A stretch of DNA of 64,000 bases from Pseudothioclava sp033100795 (GTDB lineage: Bacteria > Pseudomonadota > Alphaproteobacteria > Rhodobacterales > Rhodobacteraceae). Within the stretch, counting starts at the first letter, position 1, and the number at the start of each line of letters is the position of its first letter. Of the stretch, positions 17,396-25,145 are shown piece by piece. The notes below the pieces were generated by a model. The model was not told the origin of the DNA. It saw nothing but the letters and a program-made list of their open reading frames with translations, and searched no databases. Both the position numbers and the translations under genes were made by a program. The stretch lies in NCBI RefSeq assembly GCF_033100795.1, contig NZ_JAWLVI010000001.1, forward strand, positions 186,001 through 250,000. The letters run 5' to 3'.

Positions 17396-18498
17396 TGCGC
17401 GCTCTCCCCGAAGCCCGGAACATCTTGCGCGGGATGGGCGGTGACGGGGGTGCCGTCGGTCACATAGTCCTGCCCGACGACAATGACGTCGGCGGTGTCG
17501 GGCAGGCCGGTGATCCAGACGCCCTGGCGGGTGTCACGCAGCAGGGAAACAGGCGCGAAGCGGGCGACCCCGTCCACCGCAAGGCGCACCCCAAGCGTGC
17601 CGTCGTCATTCAGCGTCATTGCCGAGGCGGGCAGGAAATGCCCCATCGTGCCCTGCGCGCGGATAATCATCTCGACTGTCTGACCTTCGCGGATAGATAG
17701 GTCGGGGTTGGGCAGTTCCGCCTCGATACGGAAGGTGCGGGTCTGCGTATCGGCCGAGCGCGAAGCATAGGTCACTTGCCCCGCCACTTCGCGCCCCGTT
17801 GCCAGCCGCGCGCCAACCAGCGCGCCGATTTCGATCCGGTCCAGCTCGGTCTCGGGGACGAAGCCCACCAGCTTGATCGGGTCGAGCGCGATCACCGTGG
17901 CGCACAGGCTTCCTGCGGTCAGAAGCGCACCAAGCTCGGCACTGTCGTCATCCAGAATACCCGCGAAAGGCGCGCTCATCGTGGTGCGGTCGATTTCCTT
18001 TTGCGCGGCCAGCACGCCGGCTTCGGCCTCTTGCAGGCCGGCCTTGGCCGCTGCCGCCGCGCTGTCCGAGCGATACCCGCCCTGTTGCAACTTCTCGGCG
18101 GCGTTGGCGTTGATACGCGCCTCGACGAGTTTTGCCTCGGCCTCGGCCAGAGACGCGGCCCGCGTCCCCTGATCTATCTGGCACAGCGTATCGCCCGCTG
18201 CGACCGAGGTGCCTTTGCGCAAGGGCGCGGTGGTCACGCTGCCGGTGGTTTCGGCGCGCACTTCGACACGGCGCGCGGCCTCGGTCTGGCCACGGGCGAG
18301 AACGCCTTGATCGACGGCTTTCGCCTGCGAAGCCAGCACCTGCACTGCCACGGCGCCTTCGACGGCGGCGGGCGCGGCCTGCTCTTCGGGGGCGGGGGCG
18401 TCTTGTCCGGCAAAGCTCATCAGCCGGTCGCGCTCGAACACCAGCAGGTAAAGCGCACTCGTAACCAGAATGGCATTGACGACGGGAACAATCTTCAT
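17392..18498 (-). CDS. RND efflux periplasmic adaptor (pump 1)
   Basis: 368 residues of the membrane-fusion-protein family. An N-terminal membrane anchor (5-22) is followed by a biotinyl-lipoyl half 'VRAETTGSVTTAPLRKGTSVAAGD', an alpha-helical hairpin (about 115-165), the second lipoyl half 'TTMSAPFAGILDDDSAELGALL' and a beta-barrel. It links the permease to an outer-membrane channel; no channel gene is present here. It is the first gene of the pump-1 operon, divergent from the yfgM-like gene. No TetR-type regulator is adjacent. Confidence 0.9.
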   Translation of the reverse strand: MKIVPVVNAILVTSALYLLVFERDRLMSFAGQDAPAPEEQAAPAAVEGAVAVQVLASQAKAVDQGVLARGQTEAARRVEVRAETTGSVTTAPLRKGTSVAAGDTLCQIDQGTRAASLAEAEAKLVEARINANAAEKLQQGGYRSDSAAAAAKAGLQEAEAGVLAAQKEIDRTTMSAPFAGILDDDSAELGALLTAGSLCATVIALDPIKLVGFVPETELDRIEIGALVGARLATGREVAGQVTYASRSADTQTRTFRIEAELPNPDLSIREGQTVEMIIRAQGTMGHFLPASAMTLNDDGTLGVRLAVDGVARFAPVSLLRDTRQGVWITGLPDTADVIVVGQDYVTDGTPVTAHPAQDVPGFGESAQ

Positions 18499-18592
18499 CG
18501 GGCGGCGACCTCTTGCAGCGATGGGCCGCGTGGACCCGCGTGGAAATAGAGTGAACGATGCGGTTCAAAATAGGGCGGGCATGTGGCGCACT

Positions 18593-18606
18593 CAAGGTAT
18601 ATCTTG
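18593..18606. promoter_or_regulatory. Near-palindrome in the pump-1 / yfgM divergent region
   Basis: CAAGGTATATCTTG matches its own reverse complement at 12 of 14 positions. It lies in the 236-base region between two divergent genes, with an AT-rich flank (AAATATT at 18609 onwards). It could be an operator or a promoter core. No regulator is known. Confidence 0.3.
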
Positions 18607-18734
18607 TGAAATATTCTGTGCGCGCGCGAAGGGCGTGGTGTGCGGGCCTCGGCGGCCTTGGCACTGGGCCGCATCCCATGTAAGAGGTTCGCAAGACAAT
18701 CGCGCCCCGAGGGGCCAGACGAAAGGTGCCACGC

Positions 18735-19382
18735 GTGAGCGAAACCGACAGCTTCATCGAGGAAGTCACCGAAGAGGTCCGCCGCGACCGCCTGTTTGCC
18801 CTGATGCGCCGCTATGGCTGGATCGGGGTTGTCGCGATTTTGGGGATCGTGGGGGGCGCGGCCTGGACCGAATGGACCAAAGCGCAGGAGCGCGCCAAGG
18901 CCGAAGGGTTCGGTGATGCGATGCTGGCGTCCATGAGCGCCGAAGATCCGCTGGCAGCGGTCGGGGCTATTGCCGCCGAGCCGGGTGCGCAAGAAGCCGT
19001 CCGCGCGATGATGGAAGCGGGCCGGATGCAGATGGCGGGCAACAGTGCCGGTGCGGTGGCTGCGCTGGCCCCTGTCGCGAATGACGCAAGCCTGCCCAAA
19101 AGCCTGTCGGATCTGGCCAAGCTGAAATCCGTTCTGGTTGGCGCAGACACGATGGATGCCGCTGCGCGCGCATCGCTTTTGGACGAGCTGGCCGTGCCCG
19201 GCGCGCCCTATCGCCCGCTGGCAATGGAGCAGCAGGCATTGGCAGAGCTATCGGCGGGCAATCAGGATGCGGCGATCGCGCTTTTGACGCAGATTCTGGC
19301 CGAGGCAGGCACCACGCCGGGCTTGCAACAACGCGCATCTGAGTTGATGGTGGCCCTTGGGGCCGATCCGTCGGCGCAATAA
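18735..19382 (+). CDS. YfgM-like TPR ancillary membrane protein
   Basis: 215 residues. It starts MSETDSFIEEVTEEVRRDRL, followed by one membrane helix (about 28-45, WIGVVAILGIVGGAAW) and a periplasmic TPR-like region with Ala-rich helices. It belongs to the YfgM/DUF2133-type family, which in E. coli contacts the Sec translocon and periplasmic chaperones. The GTG at 18735 is preferred over an in-frame GTG at 18726 because AAAGG is correctly placed 8 bases before it. The order yfgM-bamB-der matches E. coli. Confidence 0.85.
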   Translation: MSETDSFIEEVTEEVRRDRLFALMRRYGWIGVVAILGIVGGAAWTEWTKAQERAKAEGFGDAMLASMSAEDPLAAVGAIAAEPGAQEAVRAMMEAGRMQMAGNSAGAVAALAPVANDASLPKSLSDLAKLKSVLVGADTMDAAARASLLDELAVPGAPYRPLAMEQQALAELSAGNQDAAIALLTQILAEAGTTPGLQQRASELMVALGADPSAQ

Positions 19383-19429
19383 TTGTGAAGGCGCGTTGAG
19401 CGTCGGAAGAAGGGCGGGGGACAAGAGCG

Positions 19430-20740
19430 GTGAAACTGATCCACGCGATTGCTGTTCTGGGCATGGCGGGCACGCTGGCGGCTTGCGAAAAAGAGATCAT
19501 CCTGCAGGGCGAGCGGATCGACCCGCGCGATGTGCTTGCGGGCGAGGTCGCGGCAGAGGCTCCGGCGCGGGATGTCGCGCTGTCCTTGCCGGCGCAGGTC
19601 TCGAACGCTGATTGGGCGCAGCGTGCAGGCGGGGCCGATCATGCGCTGGTCAATGCCGCGATCGGGGCTGGCACCGCGCTTCAGTGGGCGACCGAGATCG
19701 GGCAGGGCGCGGATCGCCGCCACCGGATCACCGCGACGCCGGTCGTGGCCGGCGGGCGCATCTTTACCCTTGATAGCCGCGCGCGCGTCACCGCGACCGG
19801 CACCGACGGGCAGACGATTTGGCAGGCCGATCTGACGCCTGCGAGCGACAATGCCGACGATGCTTCGGGCGGTGGCCTGGCCTTCGCGAATGGCAAGATT
19901 TTTGTCACCACCGGCTTTGCCGAGCTGGTCGCGCTGGATGCGGCCTCGGGCAAGGTGGCGTGGCGGCAGAAGTTCGGCACCGCGGTCGGCGGTGCGCCGA
20001 CGGTTTCGGACGGGATGGTCTATGTGGTTGCACGCGACAGCTCGTCCTGGGCGCTTCGCGAGAGCGACGGCAAAGTGATCTGGCAGCTTGACGCGGCCCC
20101 CGGACCCTCGGCAATGACCGGCGTTTCCGCGCCTGCGGTCAGCGGCAAGTCGGTGATCTTCCCCTATGCGGGCGGGCAATTGGTTGCGGCGCTGAAAAAA
20201 GGCGGGCTGCAACTGTGGCAATCCTCGGTTCCGGGGCAGCGCCCGGGGCGGGGCTATGCGTCTGTGCGCGACGTGACGGGCGATCCGGTGATTGTCGGTG
20301 ACACGATCTATGCGGCGACCTCGGCGGGGAAGGTTTCGGCGATTGATCTGGCCTCGGGCGAACGCAAATGGACCGCGACCGAAGGCGCGACCGCGCCGGT
20401 GCAGGTTGCTGGCGGTTCGGTGTTCCTTGTTTCGGACGAGGCGCATCTGGTGCGGCTTGACGCGGCCACGGGCGAGGAAATCTGGTCGGTTGCTCTGCCC
20501 TATTATCTGAAAGACAAGATCAAGAAGCAGCAGGAAATCCACGCCCATCTTGGTCCGGTTCTGGCGGGGAACAAGCTGTTCGTGGCCTCGTCTGACGATC
20601 GGCTGCGGGTGTTCGACCCGAAGACCGGCGCGCTTTTGTCCGAGGTGGATTTGCCCGGTGGCGCCGCCACCAGCCCGGTTGTTGCGGGCGGGGTGCTGTA
20701 TGTCCCGACCAATAACGGCAAGCTTCTGGCTTTCCGTTAA
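19430..20740 (+). CDS. bamB: Outer-membrane assembly lipoprotein BamB
   Basis: 436 residues. A lipoprotein signal ends in LAAC with C19 as the lipidated residue. It is followed by PQQ-like beta-propeller repeats with recurrent 'VARDSSSWALRESDGKVIWQL' and 'ALDAASGKVAWRQKFG' blades. BamB is the propeller subunit of the BAM complex that inserts outer-membrane proteins. The start codon is GTG with only a weak purine-rich upstream region. It sits between the yfgM-like gene and der, the order known in E. coli, which supports the assignment. Confidence 0.9.
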   Translation: MKLIHAIAVLGMAGTLAACEKEIILQGERIDPRDVLAGEVAAEAPARDVALSLPAQVSNADWAQRAGGADHALVNAAIGAGTALQWATEIGQGADRRHRITATPVVAGGRIFTLDSRARVTATGTDGQTIWQADLTPASDNADDASGGGLAFANGKIFVTTGFAELVALDAASGKVAWRQKFGTAVGGAPTVSDGMVYVVARDSSSWALRESDGKVIWQLDAAPGPSAMTGVSAPAVSGKSVIFPYAGGQLVAALKKGGLQLWQSSVPGQRPGRGYASVRDVTGDPVIVGDTIYAATSAGKVSAIDLASGERKWTATEGATAPVQVAGGSVFLVSDEAHLVRLDAATGEEIWSVALPYYLKDKIKKQQEIHAHLGPVLAGNKLFVASSDDRLRVFDPKTGALLSEVDLPGGAATSPVVAGGVLYVPTNNGKLLAFR

Positions 20741-20800
20741 GGGAAAACCAGTGTAGAGGGGGCGGCTCGAATCTCTCGCCCGCACCCTATGGAGGCTGTC

Positions 20801-22312
20801 ATGAGCTTTACTCTGGCCATTGTCGGCCGCCCGAATGTTGGCAAATCGACCCTGTTCAACCGTCTGGTTGGCAAGCGCCTTGCGCTGGTCGATGACACGC
20901 CGGGCGTGACGCGCGATCTGCGCGAGGGTGACGCGCGCCTTGGCGATCTGAAATTCATCGTGATCGACTCGGCGGGTCTGGAACTGGCCGAGGATGACAG
21001 CCTTCAGGGACGGATGCGCCGCCTGACCGAGCGCGCCGTGGAAGAGGCCGACATCTGCCTGTTTTTGGTGGATTCACGCGTCGGTATCACGCCCGCTGAC
21101 GAGATTTTCGCCGATATTCTGCGCCGCAAGAACGCCCATGTGGTTCTGGCCGCCAACAAGGCCGAGGGCCGCGCGGGCGAGGCCGGTGCACTGGAGGCGT
21201 GGAGCCTTGGTCTGGGCGAGCCTTTGCGCATTTCGGCGGAACATGGTGAGGGTCTGGATGACCTGTATACGGTCCTGAAACCCCTGGCTGACGAGTTCGC
21301 GGAAAAGCGTGCGGCCGATATTCCCGAGGTCGATGTCGAGATCGAAGAGGATTCCGAGGAAGAGGGCGTCTATCAGGCACCCACCCTTGAAAAGCCGCTA
21401 CAACTGGCTGTGATCGGCCGCCCGAATGCGGGGAAATCGACCCTTATCAATAAGATCCTTGGCGAAGACCGCCTGCTGACCGGCCCCGAGGCCGGGATTA
21501 CCCGCGATGCGATCTCGGTAACGGCCGATTACATGGGCACGCCGATGCGGATCTGGGATACGGCGGGGATGCGCAAAAAGGGCCGCGTCAGTGACAAGCT
21601 TGAGAAGCTGTCGGTCGCGGACGGTCTGCGCGCGGTCCGCTTTGCCGAGGTCGTGGTCGTGCTGCTGGACGTGAACATCCCGTTCGAGACGCAAGACCTG
21701 CGGATCGCCGATTTCGCCGAGACCGAAGGCCGCGCGGTTGTCGTGGCGGCGAATAAATGGGATCTCGAAGAGGACAAGCCCGAGAAGCTGAAAGAGCTGC
21801 GCGAGTCGTTCGAGCGCCTGCTGCCGCAGCTTCGTGGTGCGCCGCTGGTGACGGTTTCGGCCAAGACGGGCAAGGGGCTGGACCGGCTCCATGCCGCGAT
21901 TCTCAAGGCGCATGAGGTCTGGAACCGCCGTGTGCCGACCGCCAAGCTGAACAACTGGCTCTCGGCCATGACCGAGGCGCACCCGCCGCCCGCTCCCGGT
22001 GGCCGTCGGATCAAGCTGCGCTATATCACGCAGGCGAAAACGCGCCCGCCAGCCTTTGTGATCAAGGCAACGCACACGGATAAAATCCCCGAAAGCTATG
22101 AGCGTTACCTGATTAACGGGCTGCGCGCGGATTTCGATATGCCGGGCACGCCGATCCGCATCTATCTGCGCGATCAGGGCAAGGCAAACCCTTATAAAGA
22201 CAAGAAAAAATCTATCCCGTCGCGTCTGAAAAAACACGTCGATGCCAAGAAGCACGCCGCGCGCAAAGATGCGGCCGCAGTGCGCAGAACCCGCAAAAGT
22301 AACGACGCGTAA
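20801..22312 (+). CDS. der: GTPase Der (EngA)
   Basis: 503 residues with two tandem G domains and a C-terminal KH-like domain. P-loops are GRPNVGKS at 9-16 and GRPNAGKS at 206-213; G3 'DSAGLE' and 'DTAGMRKKG' and G4 'NKAE' and 'NKWD' follow. Der is needed for 50S ribosome assembly. The ATG at 20801 is preferred over one at 20789 because GGAGG (20791-20795) lies 5 bases before it. The C-terminus is Lys-rich. Confidence 0.97.
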   Translation: MSFTLAIVGRPNVGKSTLFNRLVGKRLALVDDTPGVTRDLREGDARLGDLKFIVIDSAGLELAEDDSLQGRMRRLTERAVEEADICLFLVDSRVGITPADEIFADILRRKNAHVVLAANKAEGRAGEAGALEAWSLGLGEPLRISAEHGEGLDDLYTVLKPLADEFAEKRAADIPEVDVEIEEDSEEEGVYQAPTLEKPLQLAVIGRPNAGKSTLINKILGEDRLLTGPEAGITRDAISVTADYMGTPMRIWDTAGMRKKGRVSDKLEKLSVADGLRAVRFAEVVVVLLDVNIPFETQDLRIADFAETEGRAVVVAANKWDLEEDKPEKLKELRESFERLLPQLRGAPLVTVSAKTGKGLDRLHAAILKAHEVWNRRVPTAKLNNWLSAMTEAHPPPAPGGRRIKLRYITQAKTRPPAFVIKATHTDKIPESYERYLINGLRADFDMPGTPIRIYLRDQGKANPYKDKKKSIPSRLKKHVDAKKHAARKDAAAVRRTRKSNDA

Positions 22313-22322
22313 TCCGCGCGGC

Positions 22323-22529
22323 TTACGCGTCGCAGAGGAACCCCAGACGATCGAGCGCCGCGCTTGAGCGCAGGCGCCGGTCGTCATCGTCAGACAAAAG
22401 CCCGTCGTTCAGCCGCTCCATCATCGGAGACAGGCAGCGGTTGGCGCGCAGGGTGGTGATCAGATCAGGCAAGGCATCGCGCGGCATGGCAAGGATTTGC
22501 CGCGCATTCGGGATCTGGGTCCGGGGCAT
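22323..22529 (-). CDS. Small hypothetical protein
   Basis: 68 residues beginning MPRTQIPNARQILAMPRDAL, with a helical middle and an acidic 'LLSDDDDRRLRSSAALDRLGF' C-terminus. It is convergent with der (10-base gap) and preceded by AGGAGGTTCCG, a strong ribosome-binding site. No domain is recognised. Its composition and a good start context support a real protein, probably cytoplasmic and helical. Confidence 0.65.
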   Translation of the reverse strand: MPRTQIPNARQILAMPRDALPDLITTLRANRCLSPMMERLNDGLLSDDDDRRLRSSAALDRLGFLCDA

Positions 22530-22651
22530 CGGAACCTCCTGGGTTGGGCGAGCAGCACCCGCAGAAGGTAACAGAAAATTAACCGCAAGTCATCGCCCCG
22601 CCGTCCGAAGTGCGGCAGGTGGGGATAATACCCCCGATGGTTGACGGAGGG

Positions 22652-22673
22652 ATCGGGGCAGGGGCGCCCCGAT
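22652..22673 (-). terminator. Stem-loop after serS
   Basis: ATCGGGGC (22652-22659) pairs with GCCCCGAT (22666-22673) around a 6-base loop, just downstream of the serS stop on the minus strand. There is no T tract, so termination is uncertain. Confidence 0.45.
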
Positions 22674-22687
22674 ACGCTGTGTCGCGC

Positions 22688-23977
22688 TTAGACCAGACGC
22701 CCTTCGACCAGGCGGGTCTTGCCGCCCAGATAGGGGTGAAGCGCCGTCGGCAGCGTGACCGAGCCGTCTTCTTCCTGACCGTTTTCCAGAACCGCGATCA
22801 GGCAGCGCCCGACCGCAAGCCCCGAACCGTTCAGCGTCGCCACAAACTCGGGCTTGCCGCCATCTGCCGGCTTGAAGCGCGCATTCATGCGGCGCGCCTG
22901 AAACTGGCCGCAGGTCGAGACCGAGGAAATCTCGCGGTATTTGTCCTGTCCGGGCAGCCAGACCTCAAGGTCATAGGTCTTTTGCGCGCCAAAGCCCATG
23001 TCGCCGGTGCACAGCACGATGCGGCGGAAGGGCAGGTCCAGACCTTTGAGCACGGCTTCGGCGCAATCGGTCATGCGCTCGTGTTCCGCGATGTGGTCTT
23101 CGGGGCGGCAGATGGTGACCATCTCGACCTTCTCGAACTGGTGCTGGCGCAGCATCCCCGAGGTATCCTTGCCCGCAGACCCTGCCTCGGAGCGGAAGCA
23201 GTTGGTATGTGCGCACATGCGCAGGGGCAGGGCGGCATCATCCAGAACCGCGCCCGAGGCAAAGTTCGTCAGCGTCACTTCGGCGGTGGGGATCAGCCAC
23301 CAGCCATTCGTGGTCTGATAGCTGTCCTCGGCGAATTTCGGCAGTTGGCCGGTGCCAAGCATCGCCTCGTCGCGCACCAGAACGGGGGTGATATTCTCGG
23401 TCAGCCCGTGCTGGTCGACGTGCAGGTCGAGCATATATTGCGCCAGCGCGCGGTGCACCCGCGCCACGCCATTGCGCAGCACCACGAAACGCGAGCCGGA
23501 CAGCTTGGCCGCCGTTTCGAAATCCATTTCGGAGCCGACGCCCGAAAGCTCGAAATGCTCTTTCGGTTTGTAGTTGAACGCGCGCGGCTCGCCCCAACGC
23601 GAAATCTCGACGTTCTCGTCCTCGTCCGCGCCTTGCGGGACTTCGGTCAGCGGGCTGTTGGGAATCATCAGCAGAATGTCGCGCAATTCGACATCCTTGG
23701 CCGATGCTTCAGCCTGCATGGTCGCCACCTCGGCCTTTTTCTCGGCCACCAGCGCGCGCAGGCGTTCAAACTCGGCCTCGTCACCCGAGGCTTTGGCCGC
23801 GCCCACCTGCTTGGAGGCGGCGTTCTGTGCGGCTTGCGCGGTTTCGGCTGCGTGGATCGCGGCACGGCGGGCCTCGTCAAGCGCAAGCACTTGCGACGAC
23901 AGCGGTTCCGCGCCCCGACGCGTCAGGGCCGTGTCAAATTCCTGGGGGTTTTCGCGGATCGCGCGGATATCGTGCAT
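22688..23977 (-). CDS. serS: Seryl-tRNA synthetase
   Basis: 429 residues. The N-terminal coiled-coil arm (about 30-105, with the 'LRALVAEKKAEVATMQAEASAKD' region) binds the tRNA long variable arm. The class II catalytic core has 'MCAHTNCFRSEAGSAGKDTSGMLRQHQFEKVEM' (motif 2, split here by position) and the motif 3 'TLNGSGLAVGRCL'. The length is normal. Translation starts at ATG 23977. It is divergent from the pump-2 genes. A pump regulator is not present. Confidence 0.97.
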   Translation of the reverse strand: MHDIRAIRENPQEFDTALTRRGAEPLSSQVLALDEARRAAIHAAETAQAAQNAASKQVGAAKASGDEAEFERLRALVAEKKAEVATMQAEASAKDVELRDILLMIPNSPLTEVPQGADEDENVEISRWGEPRAFNYKPKEHFELSGVGSEMDFETAAKLSGSRFVVLRNGVARVHRALAQYMLDLHVDQHGLTENITPVLVRDEAMLGTGQLPKFAEDSYQTTNGWWLIPTAEVTLTNFASGAVLDDAALPLRMCAHTNCFRSEAGSAGKDTSGMLRQHQFEKVEMVTICRPEDHIAEHERMTDCAEAVLKGLDLPFRRIVLCTGDMGFGAQKTYDLEVWLPGQDKYREISSVSTCGQFQARRMNARFKPADGGKPEFVATLNGSGLAVGRCLIAVLENGQEEDGSVTLPTALHPYLGGKTRLVEGRLV

Positions 23978-24083
23978 CTTGGAACCTCGTCTCTTGTATC
24001 TGACGCTTTAACGCATCACCATCCGCCATGAAAGCCCCGCGCGCGCTCTGATGCAAATCAAGGCGGAAAGGCTTGCTAGTGGG

Positions 24084-24114
24084 TTGAATTTTGAGTAGAT
24101 GTGCACACATTCAA
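24084..24114. promoter_or_regulatory. Inverted repeat upstream of pump 2
   Basis: TTGAAT (24084-24089) and ATTCAA (24109-24114) are inverted around a 19-base spacer that contains the perfect palindrome TGTGCACA (24100-24107). It is about 50 bases upstream of the adaptor ATG, a usual position for an operator overlapping a promoter. No regulator gene is adjacent, and the site is found by pattern only. Confidence 0.35.
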
Positions 24115-24164
24115 AAAGCGGAATGTTACTCCCGACACTTCGCCGGAAGGAAGGAACGAGACAG

Positions 24165-25145
24165 ATGAAATCCACGATCCTGCCGCTCGCGCTGATTGCG
24201 CTTGGCTTGCCGTTCGCGGCCTTGGCCCAGGAGAGCTATCAGGTGGCCAAAACCGAGGTCACTGACTGGAAATCCGTCTTCGGGACGGTCGAGGCGAAGG
24301 ATACCATCGCGGCGCGTGCGCGCTTGGGCGGAACGCTGGTTGATCTGGTTGTTGCCGAGGGCGTGCAGGTGCAGTCGGGCCAAGTTCTCGGTCAGATCGT
24401 GGATGAAAAAATTGCGTTTCAGTTGAATGCGATAGATGCCCAACTTGAAGCGCTGAACGCACAGCTTTCCAATGCGAATACCGAGCTGACGCGCGGCGAG
24501 GAATTGCTGAAACGCGGCGTGACGACGACGCAGCGGCTGGATCAGTTGCGCACGCAGGTCGATGTTGTGACCGGCCAGATCGAGGCGCAAAAGGCGCAGC
24601 GTCGCGTGGTCGAACAACAGGCGGCCGAGGGGCAGGTTCTGGCGCCGATCTCGGGGCGGGTGCTGTCGGTTCCGGTGGCGAAAGGTGCCGTCGTGATGAT
24701 GGGAGAGCCGGTCGCGACCGTGGGCGGTGGCGGGTTTTTCCTGACGCTCGCGGTGCCGGAACGCCACGCAGGCGCGCTCCATGAAGGCGACACGATCACC
24801 ATCGAGACGCCTAAAGGGGACAAACAAGGCACGCTGGCCAAGGTTTATCCGACGATCGAGAATGGGCGTGTTGTCGCAGATGTTGAGGTCGCAGAACTGG
24901 ATTCAAGCTTTGTGAACGCCCGCGTTCTGGTGCGCCTGCCGATGGCTTCGCGCGAGGCGGTCGAAGTTCCGGCGGCTTTGGTTCGCCAGCATTCGGGGCT
25001 TGATTTCGTGCTGGTCGAGGAAAACGGCACCCGTGTCGAACGCGCGGTTATTCCGGGCGGGCATCGCGTGGTTGATGGCACCGATATGGTCGAGATTCTG
25101 ACGGGGCTGCAAGGCGGCGAGACGGTGGTTTCCCATGAGCACTGA
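24165..25145 (+). CDS. RND efflux periplasmic adaptor (pump 2)
   Basis: 326 residues. The ATG at 24165 follows a strong GGAAGGAAGGA region, and the protein begins with a signal peptide MKSTILPLALIALGLPFAALA. It is the membrane-fusion family with lipoyl motifs 'ARLGGTLVDLVVAEGVQVQSGQ' and 'ISGRVLSVPVAKGAVVMMGEP' around a helical hairpin (about 85-150). It passes substrate from the permease to an outer-membrane channel. It overlaps the permease start by 11 bases. Pump 1 and pump 2 adaptors are distinct in sequence. Confidence 0.9.
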   Translation: MKSTILPLALIALGLPFAALAQESYQVAKTEVTDWKSVFGTVEAKDTIAARARLGGTLVDLVVAEGVQVQSGQVLGQIVDEKIAFQLNAIDAQLEALNAQLSNANTELTRGEELLKRGVTTTQRLDQLRTQVDVVTGQIEAQKAQRRVVEQQAAEGQVLAPISGRVLSVPVAKGAVVMMGEPVATVGGGGFFLTLAVPERHAGALHEGDTITIETPKGDKQGTLAKVYPTIENGRVVADVEVAELDSSFVNARVLVRLPMASREAVEVPAALVRQHSGLDFVLVEENGTRVERAVIPGGHRVVDGTDMVEILTGLQGGETVVSHEH

